DNA of 41,823 bases from Paracoccus denitrificans. Lineage in GTDB: Bacteria; Pseudomonadota; Alphaproteobacteria; Rhodobacterales; Rhodobacteraceae. The DNA lies in NCBI GenBank assembly GCA_005768755.1, contig VAFL01000023.1, forward strand, positions 1 to 41,823. The letters run 5' to 3'. The notes beneath the pieces were generated by a model, which was given only the letters and a program-made list of their open reading frames with translations, was not told where the DNA came from and ran no database searches. Position 1 is the stretch's first letter. Every line of letters begins with the position of its first letter. Below, in pieces: positions 1-7,747 of the stretch. A program made the translations under genes and the position numbers.

Positions 1-301
<301 letters not shown>

Positions 302-974
302 GGTTGAGGAGGTGGCGTGTGGGTTTGAAATTTCGGTTTCAGCCCGATCAGGGTAGTCCAAAACAGATGACGCGGCTTTCCATCAGGGCGACTACATAAA
401 CGACAACCGTTGGAGATGTGAGTTTTCTTCTCAGCGGGCCCTCTCTTGCTGGCAACGCATGGGCCGCACTTTTGTTGTCAGACTTACGATGCTGGAAAAA
501 TCATCTACCTCAACGCCACCTCAACCCTTGGCTGCAGTTCTCGTGCAGGTTGTCGCCTCTGATCTGCTCATAACCTGAAGGTCGTAGGTGCAAATCCCGC
601 CCGACCATTAGCTCGTGCCGGTCTCTCGTGATCTTGCCCCTGAATGTCGGCTTATACAGATTGTTGCCAATGCTGCGCCGCACTGCCGCAAGTCGGCTCT
701 CCGCCCTTCGAGTGCTCTAAGCCCATGTGTGGTCTGGGACCTGTGCATCTGCAGCGAATAACCGGAAGGTCCTAATAGCAGACGCCCGGTGGGTAGCAAG
801 GCGGATCAGTTTTGGCTGACGATTGGGGTAGAAGTGCCTGACGGTATTGCCAATCAGCTGCAGCAATACCTTGCTCCGTGAGTCAATAATCTGTGGCATC
901 TGACACCAAGCTGCGCGAACTTCGCGCAGTTTCCAACTACCACGCAAAGAGAGAATCCGGAAAAGGAGCATCCT
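302..974. other. Long intergenic stretch with no supported protein gene
   Basis: No reading frame here has a convincing ribosome binding site or recognisable product. The only feature I can support is a tRNA-fMet 3' remnant at 566-607. The sequence lies between a chromosomal-type metal ATPase and plasmid-type accessory genes, so it may be an old element boundary. Confidence 0.5.
566..607 (+). other. 3' remnant of initiator tRNA-fMet (CAT anticodon), attachment-site-like
   Basis: The stretch contains the anticodon loop CTCATAA with the 3' half of its stem (CCTGA), the variable loop AGGTC and a T-arm GTAGG-TGCAAAT-CCCGC, ending in ACCA. This matches the 3' half of alphaproteobacterial tRNA-fMet with a few changes (TGCAAAT instead of TTCAAAT). 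No acceptor 5' strand, D-arm or 5' anticodon stem can be found upstream, so it is not a working tRNA. Integrative elements commonly carry the 3' end of a tRNA gene as their att core, which makes this a candidate att scar. Confidence 0.6.
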
Positions 975-1166
975 ATGGTCGACCGATACTACCTTCCCGC
1001 TGCCCAGGTGCAGGAGATTTCTGAGCTCCTCGACAGAGAAGAGGCGAAAGCACCATTCCTTGTGGCTGAAATACGCCGTTTGGTATTTGCGACTGCGATC
1101 CCCGATGACATGGCGGACGACATAGAGCGTGAGCTTAAAAATGCCGAGAGCGGATGTAGCATTTAA
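975..1166 (+). CDS. Small hypothetical protein, 63 residues
   Basis: The ATG at 975 has a good AAGGAG ribosome binding site 6-7 bases upstream. The product is acidic and probably helical (VQEISELLDREEAKAPFLVAEIRRLVF), with no signal peptide, cysteine motif or recognisable domain. It stands alone between the tRNA remnant and the terminator of the opposite-strand operon. I do not recognise the family. The ribosome binding site is the main reason to believe it is expressed. Confidence 0.45.
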   Translation: MVDRYYLPAAQVQEISELLDREEAKAPFLVAEIRRLVFATAIPDDMADDIERELKNAESGCSI

Positions 1167-1287
1167 GGACAGGAGCATGACGCTTGGGTCATCCGAACCT
1201 GAAATCCTTCAAGTAAATCGAGCTGGATCGGGGCAACCAACCAGCACCAAACTTTCAGGCTGCAGTGCGGTTTTTGCCCACAGTCAT

Positions 1288-1310
1288 AAAAAAACCGCCC
1301 CGAAGGGCGG
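1288..1310 (-). terminator. Rho-independent terminator of the methylase operon
   Basis: Read on the minus strand, the stem CCGCCC-TTCG-GGGCGG (a stable UUCG tetraloop) is followed at once by seven T residues. It lies about 30 bases past the stop codon of the methylase-like gene, the last gene of the minus-strand operon. Confidence 0.85.
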
Positions 1311-1337
1311 CCAGGTTGATCCTCACCACAAGGATAA

Positions 1338-2108
1338 CTATTCGGCTGCGGCCAGGTGCTGCTGCTCCAGCATGGCGATCAGAGCGGCTTTTTTCTCAAC
1401 CGCTTTGACCTCGGCCTGTTCGGCGGCAATCTGACTGGCGAAGGGATGCCCGTGGCGGGCGATGAACTTGCCGGCTGCGGGCGTGAAAGCCTGGGCATAG
1501 ATCTCGCCCGACAACGAATTGCCGCAAGTCATGCGCCCGGCGATCCTGCGCGCCGCGACCTGAACATAGAGCATATGATACGTGCTGCGAGAAAGCTCGG
1601 TGCCTTCCATCCAGACATGGCATAGATCGACGCCCTGTCGATCGAGCGTGTCGGCTGCTGCCAGCATCATGCCGCCGGCGCCGGCGGCTGGCTCGCACAA
1701 GGTCAGGAAGCCCTTGGCGGCAACGGCTGCAGTTGCATCGCCAAGGTTCATTTCCGCCATCAGGCGGCTGACCTCGTAGGGCGTGAAAAACTGCCCAAGC
1801 CCGGCATCGAGCGCGCCGATCTCGGCCGCGACCTGGCCCATGAAATCGACGCCGCCGGCGGCGATTGTGGACAAGGCGAGGCCCATCAAGGCGGGCATCT
1901 TGCGCACATCGTCCTTATAGCCATAGCGGCCGACAACCTGCATGTATTGGGCTTCCAGCGCCTCGCGCTGGTCCGCGTAAGGGGAAGCCTGCTTCGCCAG
2001 GGCGCAATAACCCATTTCGCAGAAATCGGCGAAAACCTCTGTCTGGCGCTTCGTGCGATCAATCTCGCCCAGGGCGCGCACAAAATCCTTCACGGCAGGG
2101 TGTGCCAT
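1338..2108 (-). CDS. N-6 DNA methylase-like protein (type I M-subunit fold), 256 residues
   Basis: The protein has the QFFTP segment typical of type I restriction M subunits (GQFFTPYEVSRL, residues 105-116), then the SAM-binding motif I EPAAGAGG (139-146) and a motif-II-like acidic residue after the next strand (WMEGTEL). No N/DPPY/F catalytic tetrad is visible after the GNSLS segment at 196-200, so transfer of a methyl group is doubtful. Proteins of this size are common in plasmid and integrative-element accessory regions. The start at 2108 was preferred to an upstream in-frame ATG because the GATGGATTNTC leader just before it recurs before the start of the next gene. It is the last gene of a minus-strand operon and is followed by a terminator. 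Confidence 0.75.
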   Translation of the reverse strand: MAHPAVKDFVRALGEIDRTKRQTEVFADFCEMGYCALAKQASPYADQREALEAQYMQVVGRYGYKDDVRKMPALMGLALSTIAAGGVDFMGQVAAEIGALDAGLGQFFTPYEVSRLMAEMNLGDATAAVAAKGFLTLCEPAAGAGGMMLAAADTLDRQGVDLCHVWMEGTELSRSTYHMLYVQVAARRIAGRMTCGNSLSGEIYAQAFTPAAGKFIARHGHPFASQIAAEQAEVKAVEKKAALIAMLEQQHLAAAE

Positions 2109-2138
2109 GCTGACAATCCATCTTCTGAGGAAAGGGGT

Positions 2139-2160
2139 GCTGGCCCGCTGTCGGGCCAGC
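2139..2160 (-). repeat. Intergenic hairpin, module copy 1
   Basis: A perfect 9-bp stem GCTGGCCCG/CGGGCCAGC with a 4-base loop lies between two genes of the minus-strand operon. On that strand it is followed by CACCCC and then by the leader GATGGATTGTC just before the methylase ATG. A second copy with the same arrangement is at 2495-2520. There is no T-tract, so it is more likely an RNA-stability or attenuation element than a simple terminator. Confidence 0.6.
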
Positions 2161-2167
2161 TCGTGAC

Positions 2168-2467
2168 CTATGCGGGTGCCTCGGCCAGTGGCTTCAGGTT
2201 GGAGCGCCACGGCAACGGGGGCCAGAGGCGACCGTTATAGCTGATCGTGGCAAGGTGCTGGCCTGCCTCGTCAAAGACTTCGCCAAAGCCGAACCGCGAC
2301 ACGCCAAGACCGCTTTCGTCTCGCGCGGCGATATAGGCGCGCTGGCACGCTTCGGTGGTGGTCAGATGCCGCAGCGAGAGGACGCGGGCGGGGTCATCGT
2401 GCGACACATCGCGGACCTCGATGCGGACGCGCAGGCGGGTGCGTTCGGTGAACGGATAATTGAGCAT
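2168..2467 (-). CDS. Hypothetical plasmid accessory protein, 99 residues
   Basis: Starts at an ATG preceded by the leader GATGGATTATC, the same arrangement as the downstream methylase gene. The product is soluble and rich in charged residues, with central TTTEACQRAYIAARDESGLG and C-terminal ATISYNGRLW segments. It shows no catalytic motif. Short proteins of this type accompany DUF3560 and methylase-like genes on alphaproteobacterial plasmids. I do not know its function. A strong hairpin lies upstream (2495-2520) and another downstream (2139-2160). Confidence 0.6.
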   Translation of the reverse strand: MLNYPFTERTRLRVRIEVRDVSHDDPARVLSLRHLTTTEACQRAYIAARDESGLGVSRFGFGEVFDEAGQHLATISYNGRLWPPLPWRSNLKPLAEAPA

Positions 2468-2494
2468 GGCGATAATCCATCGTTTCGGGGTGTT

Positions 2495-2520
2495 GCCGGG
2501 CGGTCGCAGGACCGCCCGGC
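2495..2520 (-). repeat. Intergenic hairpin, module copy 2
   Basis: A perfect 11-bp stem GCCGGGCGGTC/GACCGCCCGGC with loop GCAG. On the minus strand it is followed by CAACACCCC and the leader GATGGATTATC before the ATG at 2467, the same order as the copy at 2139-2160. The stem sequences differ, so the shape is conserved rather than the sequence. Confidence 0.65.
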
Positions 2521-2530
2521 GGCGCGGGGT

Positions 2531-2932
2531 TCACCAGCTGCTGGGCTTCTTGCCGTAGCTGGCCCATGAGCGGATGGGGCAGGGGTCCTGATGCTCGCTC
2601 GTGAAATGCGGGTATTCCTCATGCACGCGCTTGAACGCTTCGATGAACACGCCCGCGTCACAGTCTTCCTCAAGGGCGATCTGGCCGCCGTCCCGGTCCT
2701 GATAGGAATAGGGCGAGATCATGCTTTCGCTGATGCCATAGGATGCCAGCCGTGCTGGGGTGACGATCGCCCAACCGTGGCCGGGATCGGCGATCAGGTG
2801 GCGGGTCGAAGCATCGACCTGCGCCATTTTCATCGGTGCGCCGCAGTCGTCGCAGGGGCCGGGGTTCACCTGCCGGTGATCTTCGCGGCCGCAGGTCTGA
2901 CAGACAAAGGGCAGAAGGATTGCGGTTGCCAT
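2531..2932 (-). CDS. Hypothetical zinc-ribbon protein, 133 residues
   Basis: The N-terminus has two cysteine knuckles, CQTCG at residues 12-16 and CDDCG about 15 residues later, spaced as in a small zinc ribbon. A longer region without known motifs follows (AIVTPARLASYGISESMISPYSYQ and onward). The start has a strong GGAGGAA ribosome binding site inside the end of the DUF3560 gene, whose stop codon lies one base upstream of this ATG, so translation is likely coupled. The zinc ribbon suggests nucleic-acid or protein binding. The role is not known. Confidence 0.6.
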   Translation of the reverse strand: MATAILLPFVCQTCGREDHRQVNPGPCDDCGAPMKMAQVDASTRHLIADPGHGWAIVTPARLASYGISESMISPYSYQDRDGGQIALEEDCDAGVFIEAFKRVHEEYPHFTSEHQDPCPIRSWASYGKKPSSW

Positions 2933-2933
2933 G

Positions 2934-3771
2934 TCAGTTTTCCTCCGGGGTCAGGCCAAGGGCCGCAATCACGCGCCGGCCGGCATAGATGGCGGCATTG
3001 GTCAGCTGGCGCTGCCAAGCGTCCTGCGAGGGCGCCCACCGAAAGCCGTTGCTTTTCAGGGCGTCCCGCGTGGCCGCGTCGGGCTTGCCGGGAAAGGCGA
3101 TCTGCAGGCGGTTTTCCTCGGTGCTCTCGGTGATGATGATGCCGCCGGTCCAGCGGGTTTCCCGGCTCTCGCGGGTCGCGGCTTTTTCCAGGACCTCGAT
3201 GCGCTGACGAATGCGGCGCATGTTGGCGCTGTTGTTGGTCAACTGGAACGGCGCGAAGCCGATGCAGCCCATGTTGCGGGTGATCAGCTGGCGGGCCAGC
3301 GTCGGGGTGAAGATCGGCCGCACCTCGGCCAGCGCGGCGGCGTAGGCGTCAAAGTCCGGGCCTTCGGTTTCGCCCGTGACGCCCTTGCGGGCCCATTTCA
3401 GGACGATCTTGTTGGCGGCCTTCATGTCGCGCTGCGTCGTCTCGGCCTCGGCCAGCTGCTCTTTCAGCTTGTCGATGGCTTCGGGATCGTCAGCGGAAAT
3501 GCCGCCCGTTCCGACTGCGGCGGCCTTGGCGCGCAGATCGCCAGCGCGCTTGCTTTCGGCAATGCTGGCATCCATCGCACGGCTGGCGCGGTCGATGGCG
3601 CGGCGGTGCCGCGCCTCCGAGTGATGACCCACAAGAATCGGCTGACCGAACGGAATGCCGGTCGCGGCCTCGCTCATGTCGGCGCGCTTATAGGCGGCCT
3701 CGGCGCGGTCCTCGGCGCGATCTGCCGCGGCTTCAAGACGGACGCGACGGGCTTCCTGCTTGGCTTCATAG
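2934..3771 (-). pseudogene. DUF3560 family protein, 5' end lost at an IS6 element
   Basis: The frame is open from the stop at 2934 to the left end of the IS6 element at 3772. It encodes a charged N-terminal helix (YEAKQEARRVRLEAAADRAE) with alanine/glutamate/arginine repeats, then GQPILVGHHSEARHRRAIDR and the C-terminal LKSNGFRWAPSQDAWQRQLT segment typical of DUF3560. Usual family members begin only a few residues before the YEAKQEARR segment, so probably fewer than 10 codons, including the start codon and ribosome binding site, are missing. An internal ATG at 3677 could still drive a shorter product. DUF3560 proteins are common plasmid accessory proteins of unknown function. Confidence 0.75.
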
Positions 3772-4586
3772 GGGGATCGTCAAGTTGTTTCCCGGGATCG
3801 AAAGTGGGGGTGCGCTACCTTCTGTCACGCGGCCATGCTTTTCGCACAGTCGTTCCAGCGCTCGAACGCGGCGACGAGGCTCTGACGGTATCTGGAGGCA
3901 GTCATTTTGTGGCGGCGAGGGCGGAACAGGTTCGCGGTTTCATCGTGGGCGCAGAGGAACCTTTGCGCCTGCCTTGCCGATTTGAATCGGCCCTGGATTT
4001 TCTCGCGCTTTCGCGTGGGTCTGTGCGATCCCTCAATACGATTGTTCAGTCCCTTGTGCGCCCGGTGATCCACGTTCAGCCCGAGCTGCCGCAGGGCCGC
4101 GCAGTAGCTGCGCAGTTTATCCGTCACGATGACGCGGGGCTCACCCCAGTGGGCGATCAGCCGTGAAATGAAACGCTTCGCCGCCCGCGCATTGCGGCGC
4201 GTTTGCACGAGGATGTCGAGAACTTCGCCGTTGCTGTCCACGGCGCGCCACAGCCAGTGTTGCACGCCGTTGATCATGATCACCACCTCGTCCAGGTGCC
4301 ATTTGTCGGTGGGCCGCGGGCGCGTAGCGCGGACCCGTTTCGCGATATGCGGCCCGAATTTCCCCACCCATGCCCGGATCGCCTCATAGCTCACCACGAT
4401 ACCGCGTTCGGCCAGCAGATCCTCGACATCACGCAGGCTAAGCGAGAAGCGATAATACGCCCAGACCGCGTAGGAAATGATGGAGCGCGGAAAGCGGTGG
4501 CCTTTCAGGCGCGGTGCGGAAATCTGACTGATCATCGCACGGAGCTACATAACTGTCCTGCGGAGGGCAATAACTTGACGATCCCC
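3772..4586. mobile_element. IS6-family insertion sequence, 815 bp, complete, no target duplication
   Basis: The left end GGGGATCGTCAAGTT and the right end, read inward on the minus strand, are the same 15 bases, giving perfect terminal inverted repeats. The element encodes one transposase of normal length. Left flank (CTTCATAG) and right flank (TTGGAGGA) do not match, so there is no 8-bp target duplication. It separates a DUF3560 gene missing its 5' end from a cioB gene missing its 3' end. This pattern fits IS6 cointegrate formation or an adjacent deletion rather than a simple insertion. Confidence 0.85.
3825..4535 (-). CDS. IS6-family transposase, 236 residues
   Basis: A DDE transposase of the IS6/IS26 type. 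The first part (GHRFPRSIISYAVWAYYRFSLSLRDVEDLLAERGI) is the N-terminal HTH region. It is followed by the catalytic WHLDEVVI (first Asp), VIVTDKLRSY (second Asp) and the NNRIEGSHRPTRKRE segment (Glu). The length is normal for the family and no frameshift is visible, so the element may be active. IS6 elements move by replicative cointegrate formation and often rearrange plasmids. Confidence 0.9.
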   Translation of the reverse strand: MISQISAPRLKGHRFPRSIISYAVWAYYRFSLSLRDVEDLLAERGIVVSYEAIRAWVGKFGPHIAKRVRATRPRPTDKWHLDEVVIMINGVQHWLWRAVDSNGEVLDILVQTRRNARAAKRFISRLIAHWGEPRVIVTDKLRSYCAALRQLGLNVDHRAHKGLNNRIEGSHRPTRKREKIQGRFKSARQAQRFLCAHDETANLFRPRRHKMTASRYRQSLVAAFERWNDCAKSMAA

Positions 4587-5018
4587 TTGGAGGAGCGCGC
4601 CGAGTGCGATGCCTTGGCTGAGCGCGGCCACCGCGGAGCCGCCTATGAAGGCAACGTCCCAGACACCGCGCCAACGCTCGGTGCGCCAGCGAAACTCGAA
4701 GGCGACCCCTCGAAAGATAAGCGCCAGCAGCATGGCGATGATCGGCGCATAAAGCGCCGGCAGGATCAGCGCGTAGGCTAGTGGGAACGCTGCAAAGAGG
4801 CCTCCGCCTCCAAGAACGAGCCAAGTCTCGTTCCCGTCCCAGACGGGGGCGACCGAGTTCATCATCACGTCGCGATGGCGCCGCTCGGGTTCTACGGCAA
4901 AAAGCATGCCCAGACCGAGGTCGAACCCGTCGAGGACCACGTAGATGAGCACGGCGAGGGCGATCAGGAAGCCCCAGACAAAGGTGAGGTCGAATACGAC
5001 CCCTTCTGCGATCGGCAT
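4587..5018 (-). pseudogene. cioB: Cytochrome bd-type quinol oxidase subunit II (CioB/CydB), 3'-truncated
   Basis: The ATG at 5018 lies 5 bases after the cioA stop. The first 144 codons encode the N-terminal helices of subunit II, including the conserved VLDGFDLGLGML and WDGNETWLVLGGGGLF motifs. The frame then enters the IS6 element and stops at 4545 after 13 foreign residues. Family members have about 330-380 residues, so more than half of the protein is missing and the fragment cannot form a normal oxidase. The missing 3' part is not on the other side of the IS. Confidence 0.85.
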
Positions 5019-5023
5019 TGCTC

Positions 5024-6472
5024 TCACTCCCCCGGATGGGCGGCGTCCGGGCGCCGCATGGTTTCCTCGATGGCCGGCGTGATGCCGGCCGTGCGAGTTG
5101 GTCCCTTTGTGACGTCCTTGAGACGCGGTTCGTCGAAGACCGGCGGGCGGCTCATCAAACGCATGATGTAGAAGGTGCCTGCGCCGAAGACGGCGAAGTA
5201 GACCACGATGAAGGCGACAAGCGAGGTGCCGACGGCAGCCGCGTCGAGCGGTGCCGCGCTCTCGGCCGTGCGCAGCATCCCGTAGACCGTATAGGGCTGG
5301 CGTCCGACCTCGGTGGTGATCCATCCGGCCAGAACCGCGATCAGCCCAGAGGGCGCCATCGCTAGAGCGGCGCGGTGCAGCCACGGCGCCTCGAAGAGAC
5401 GACCTCGCCAGCGCGCCCAGAGCGACCAAGCCCCGATGCCCAGCATGGCGAAGCCCAGGGCGACCATGACACGGAAGGACCAGAAGACGATGCCCACGGG
5501 TGGCTGCTCGTCGTCGGGGATCGTGTCGAGCCCAGCCAGCGGCGCGTTGAGATCGTGCAATAGGATCAACGACGACAGCCTCGGGATGCCGACCGCGTAG
5601 TCGAGGGTTTGCGTTTCGTCATTGGGGATCCCGAACAGGTAGAGCGGCGCGCCCTCCGGATGACTCTCGTAGTGGCCTTCCATGGCCATGACCTTGGCGG
5701 GCTGGTGTTCCAGCGTGTTGATTCCGTGGAGATCCCCGAGGAAAATCTGTATCGGCGCCACGATGGCTGCCATCCACATCGCCATGGAGAACATTGTTCT
5801 CGTGGCTTCGGACGCCACCTCGCCCCGCCTCCGGCGACGCAAAAGGTGGAAAGCCGCCACGCCACCCACGATGAATGCCGTTGTCAGATAGGCGGCCGTC
5901 ACCGTGTGCATGAGGCGATAGGGGAACGAGGGATTGAAGATGATTTCCCAGAAGTTCTCCGGCAAAAACTGGCCCGTGTCCGGGTCGATGGAGAAGCCTG
6001 CGGGCGTCTGCATCCAGCTGTTCACGCTGAGAATCCAGAAGGCCGAGAAAAACGTACCGAAGGCCACGGCCGCCGTGGCGGTCATGTGCAGGCCCGGCCC
6101 CACGCGCTCGCGCCCGAAGAGCATGATCCCGAGGAAGCCGGCCTCCAGGAAAAAGGCCGAGAGTACCTCGTAGGCCATTGGTGCGCCGATGACCGGCCCG
6201 GCCTTGTCGGAGAACACCGACCAATTTGTGCCGAACTGGTAGGACATCACGATGCCCGACACGACGCCCATGGCGAAAGCCAGCGCGAAGATCTTCACCC
6301 AGTAGCGGAAGAGATCGAGATACTTGTGGTCCTTCGTCCAGAGCCACAGCCCGTTGAGCACCGCGAGGTAGCTCGCGAGGCCGACGGTGAAGGCCGGAAA
6401 GAGAAAGTGGAAGCTCACCGTGAAGGCGAACTGAATGCGGGCCAATAGGACTGCGTCGAAGGAGGCGAGCAT
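5024..6472 (-). CDS. cioA: Cyanide-insensitive cytochrome bd-type quinol oxidase subunit I
   Basis: Subunit I (482 residues) of the bd-type oxidase, which oxidises quinol and reduces oxygen in the inner membrane; bd oxidases resist sulfide and cyanide. Candidate haem ligands and conserved residues are all present: H22 (SFHFLFP), E102 and E110 (YEVLSAFFLEAG), H189 (RLMHTVTAAY), M336 (FRVMVALGF) and the GRQP motif at 390-393. The Q loop is short, as in the CioA subgroup. The gene is intact, but its partner cioB is cut by the IS6 element, so the complex is probably not made from this locus. It follows dsrE with a 57-base gap on the same strand. Its place beside sulfide-handling genes suggests respiration during sulfide exposure. 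Confidence 0.9.
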   Translation of the reverse strand: MLASFDAVLLARIQFAFTVSFHFLFPAFTVGLASYLAVLNGLWLWTKDHKYLDLFRYWVKIFALAFAMGVVSGIVMSYQFGTNWSVFSDKAGPVIGAPMAYEVLSAFFLEAGFLGIMLFGRERVGPGLHMTATAAVAFGTFFSAFWILSVNSWMQTPAGFSIDPDTGQFLPENFWEIIFNPSFPYRLMHTVTAAYLTTAFIVGGVAAFHLLRRRRRGEVASEATRTMFSMAMWMAAIVAPIQIFLGDLHGINTLEHQPAKVMAMEGHYESHPEGAPLYLFGIPNDETQTLDYAVGIPRLSSLILLHDLNAPLAGLDTIPDDEQPPVGIVFWSFRVMVALGFAMLGIGAWSLWARWRGRLFEAPWLHRAALAMAPSGLIAVLAGWITTEVGRQPYTVYGMLRTAESAAPLDAAAVGTSLVAFIVVYFAVFGAGTFYIMRLMSRPPVFDEPRLKDVTKGPTRTAGITPAIEETMRRPDAAHPGE

Positions 6473-6529
6473 GAGGTGGTCTCCGGGGTTGCGGTAGGAC
6501 GGGCGGCGCGGCCGCCCGCTGGGCGCGGC

Positions 6530-6961
6530 TTAGAAGGACAAGATGCGCGCGTTCGGCGTCAGCAGCCGCGCGGCCATTGCCGCAGGGTCAGCGGGGGTGA
6601 TTCCGTCGAGCAAGACCTCGGGACCTGCGCCCTTGTTCGGCAGGTAGATCGCGCAGACCTCGACCTGGGTGCCGGTTTCCATGATCTTCTGCATCAGCCC
6701 TTGGGGGCTCATGCCCTGCGGCTCCTGCGGGGCCGTAGCCGAAGGGGGCGCGTCCCTCAAGGCCAGGTCGCCGGCCGGGCCGCAGAGCAGGATGTGTGCG
6801 TCGGCACCTTGCTGAACCGCCTGCATGGTCAAAACCATACCCATCAGCTGAGTTTGCGCGTCCTCTGAGGCGAGGACCGTCACCAACTCCGGCGCTTCCT
6901 GCGCCTGCGCGGCTCCGGCGAGACCCACCAAGGCCAGCGCCGCCAATGCGATACGTCTCAT
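6530..6961 (-). CDS. Periplasmic DsrE-family protein, 143 residues
   Basis: The ATG at 6961 has an AGGAG site about 9 bases upstream and starts a clear signal peptide (MRRIALAALALVGLAGAAQA, then QE). The mature part resembles the DsrE/DsrF fold of sulfur carriers, with two cysteines (C60 in HILLCGPAG, C103 in VEVCAIYLPNKG) placed where the family has reactive or structural residues. Family knowledge: DsrE-like proteins bind or relay persulfide sulfur. A periplasmic form next to peroxiredoxin and the sulfur island suggests persulfide handling outside the cytoplasm, which is an inference. It lies 33 bases after the peroxiredoxin gene on the same strand. Confidence 0.75.
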   Translation of the reverse strand: MRRIALAALALVGLAGAAQAQEAPELVTVLASEDAQTQLMGMVLTMQAVQQGADAHILLCGPAGDLALRDAPPSATAPQEPQGMSPQGLMQKIMETGTQVEVCAIYLPNKGAGPEVLLDGITPADPAAMAARLLTPNARILSF

Positions 6962-6994
6962 GTCGTCTCTCTCCTCTTCATCCGTGAACAATAA

Positions 6995-7627
6995 TCAGTC
7001 TTGCACAAGCGTGGTCCGCAGGTAAGGGCGGTGTGTCGTCCAACCCTGCGGGAACAGACCCTTCGCCGCGACGTCGTCGATCGAGGGCGGGATGATGACC
7101 TCGTCGCCGGGTCGCCAGTCGGCAGGCGTGGCAATCTGGTGCCTGTCGCCCGCCTGCAGGGCATCGACTGCGCGCAGAATTTCATCGAAGTTGCGCCCGA
7201 CGCTCATCGGATAGGTCATCGTCAGGCGCAGCTTCTTCTTGTTGTCGATGATGAAGACCGAGCGTACGGCAGCCGTTTCAGACTGGGCGGGATGGATCAT
7301 GTCGTAGAGGCGCGCGATCTTCAGGTCGGGATCAGCGACGATCGGAAACCGCAGCGTCGTGTTCTGGGTATCGTTCACGTCGTCGATCCACTTCAGATGC
7401 TCGTCGACGGAGTCGGTGCTGAGCCCGATCGGTTTGACGCCACGCTTGTCGAATTCTGCGCTGAGCTGCGAGGTCCGGCCCATCTCGGTGGTGCAAACCG
7501 GTGTGAAGTCGCCCGGATGGCTAAAAAAGAAGGCCCAGTCGTCGCCGATCCAGTCATGAAACGAGATGGGGCCGGTCGTCGTGTCAGCGGTGAAGTCCGG
7601 GACGACGTCTCCGAGAAGCAGAGGCAT
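6995..7627 (-). CDS. Peroxiredoxin of the 1-Cys Prx6 type, 210 residues
   Basis: The start at 7627 is chosen for its AGGAAA ribosome binding site. An earlier in-frame ATG would lie in the divergent promoter. The peroxidatic cysteine is C45 within FTPVCTTE. The C-terminal arm (DWRPGDEVIIPPSIDDVAA) is the long extension of the Prx6 subgroup, which normally uses a single catalytic cysteine. The enzyme reduces hydrogen peroxide or organic peroxides; persulfide chemistry produces peroxide, so its place at the head of this operon is sensible. It is transcribed away from the Rrf2 regulator and is probably controlled from the shared intergenic region with the 7684-7696 dyad. Confidence 0.9.
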   Translation of the reverse strand: MPLLLGDVVPDFTADTTTGPISFHDWIGDDWAFFFSHPGDFTPVCTTEMGRTSQLSAEFDKRGVKPIGLSTDSVDEHLKWIDDVNDTQNTTLRFPIVADPDLKIARLYDMIHPAQSETAAVRSVFIIDNKKKLRLTMTYPMSVGRNFDEILRAVDALQAGDRHQIATPADWRPGDEVIIPPSIDDVAAKGLFPQGWTTHRPYLRTTLVQD

Positions 7628-7683
7628 GGTGTTTCCTTTCAATGAGTTTGGCCACCAATTACCGTGGAGGGGGCGCGGGCTCA

Positions 7684-7734
7684 GTGACATTGTCACCCAG
7701 CCTGCAAAAAGTTATACACCGAGTAGAACTTTCA
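7684..7734 (+). promoter_or_regulatory. Divergent control region: 13-bp dyad plus TTATAC-N9-AACTTTCA module, copy 1
   Basis: GTGACATTGTCAC (7684-7696) is a perfect 6+1+6 dyad. It is followed by TTATAC (7712-7717) and, 9 bases later, AACTTTCA (7727-7734), just upstream of the Rrf2 start. The same three parts recur at 8909-8963. TTATAC could serve as a -10 element with the dyad over the -35 region, so a bound protein would probably repress or replace -35 contact. Confidence 0.6.
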
Positions 7735-7747
7735 CCGGGAGACATAG

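Noticed and set aside
566..607. A complete, functional tRNA
   Set aside because: Only the 3' half can be folded; acceptor 5' strand and D-arm are missing.
717..1178. Minus-strand open frame of 153 codons in the first intergenic stretch
   Set aside because: No ribosome binding site, no domain, and it overlaps the better-supported small gene at 975-1166.
2931..4166. Long plus-strand open frame of 411 codons across the DUF3560 gene and IS6 element
   Set aside because: It runs antisense to two recognisable genes, crosses the IS boundary and has a composition typical of GC-rich shadow frames.
6501..6517. Terminator between dsrE and cioA
   Set aside because: The 7-bp GC stem GGGCGGC/GCCGCCC has no T-run and lies within a short operon gap.
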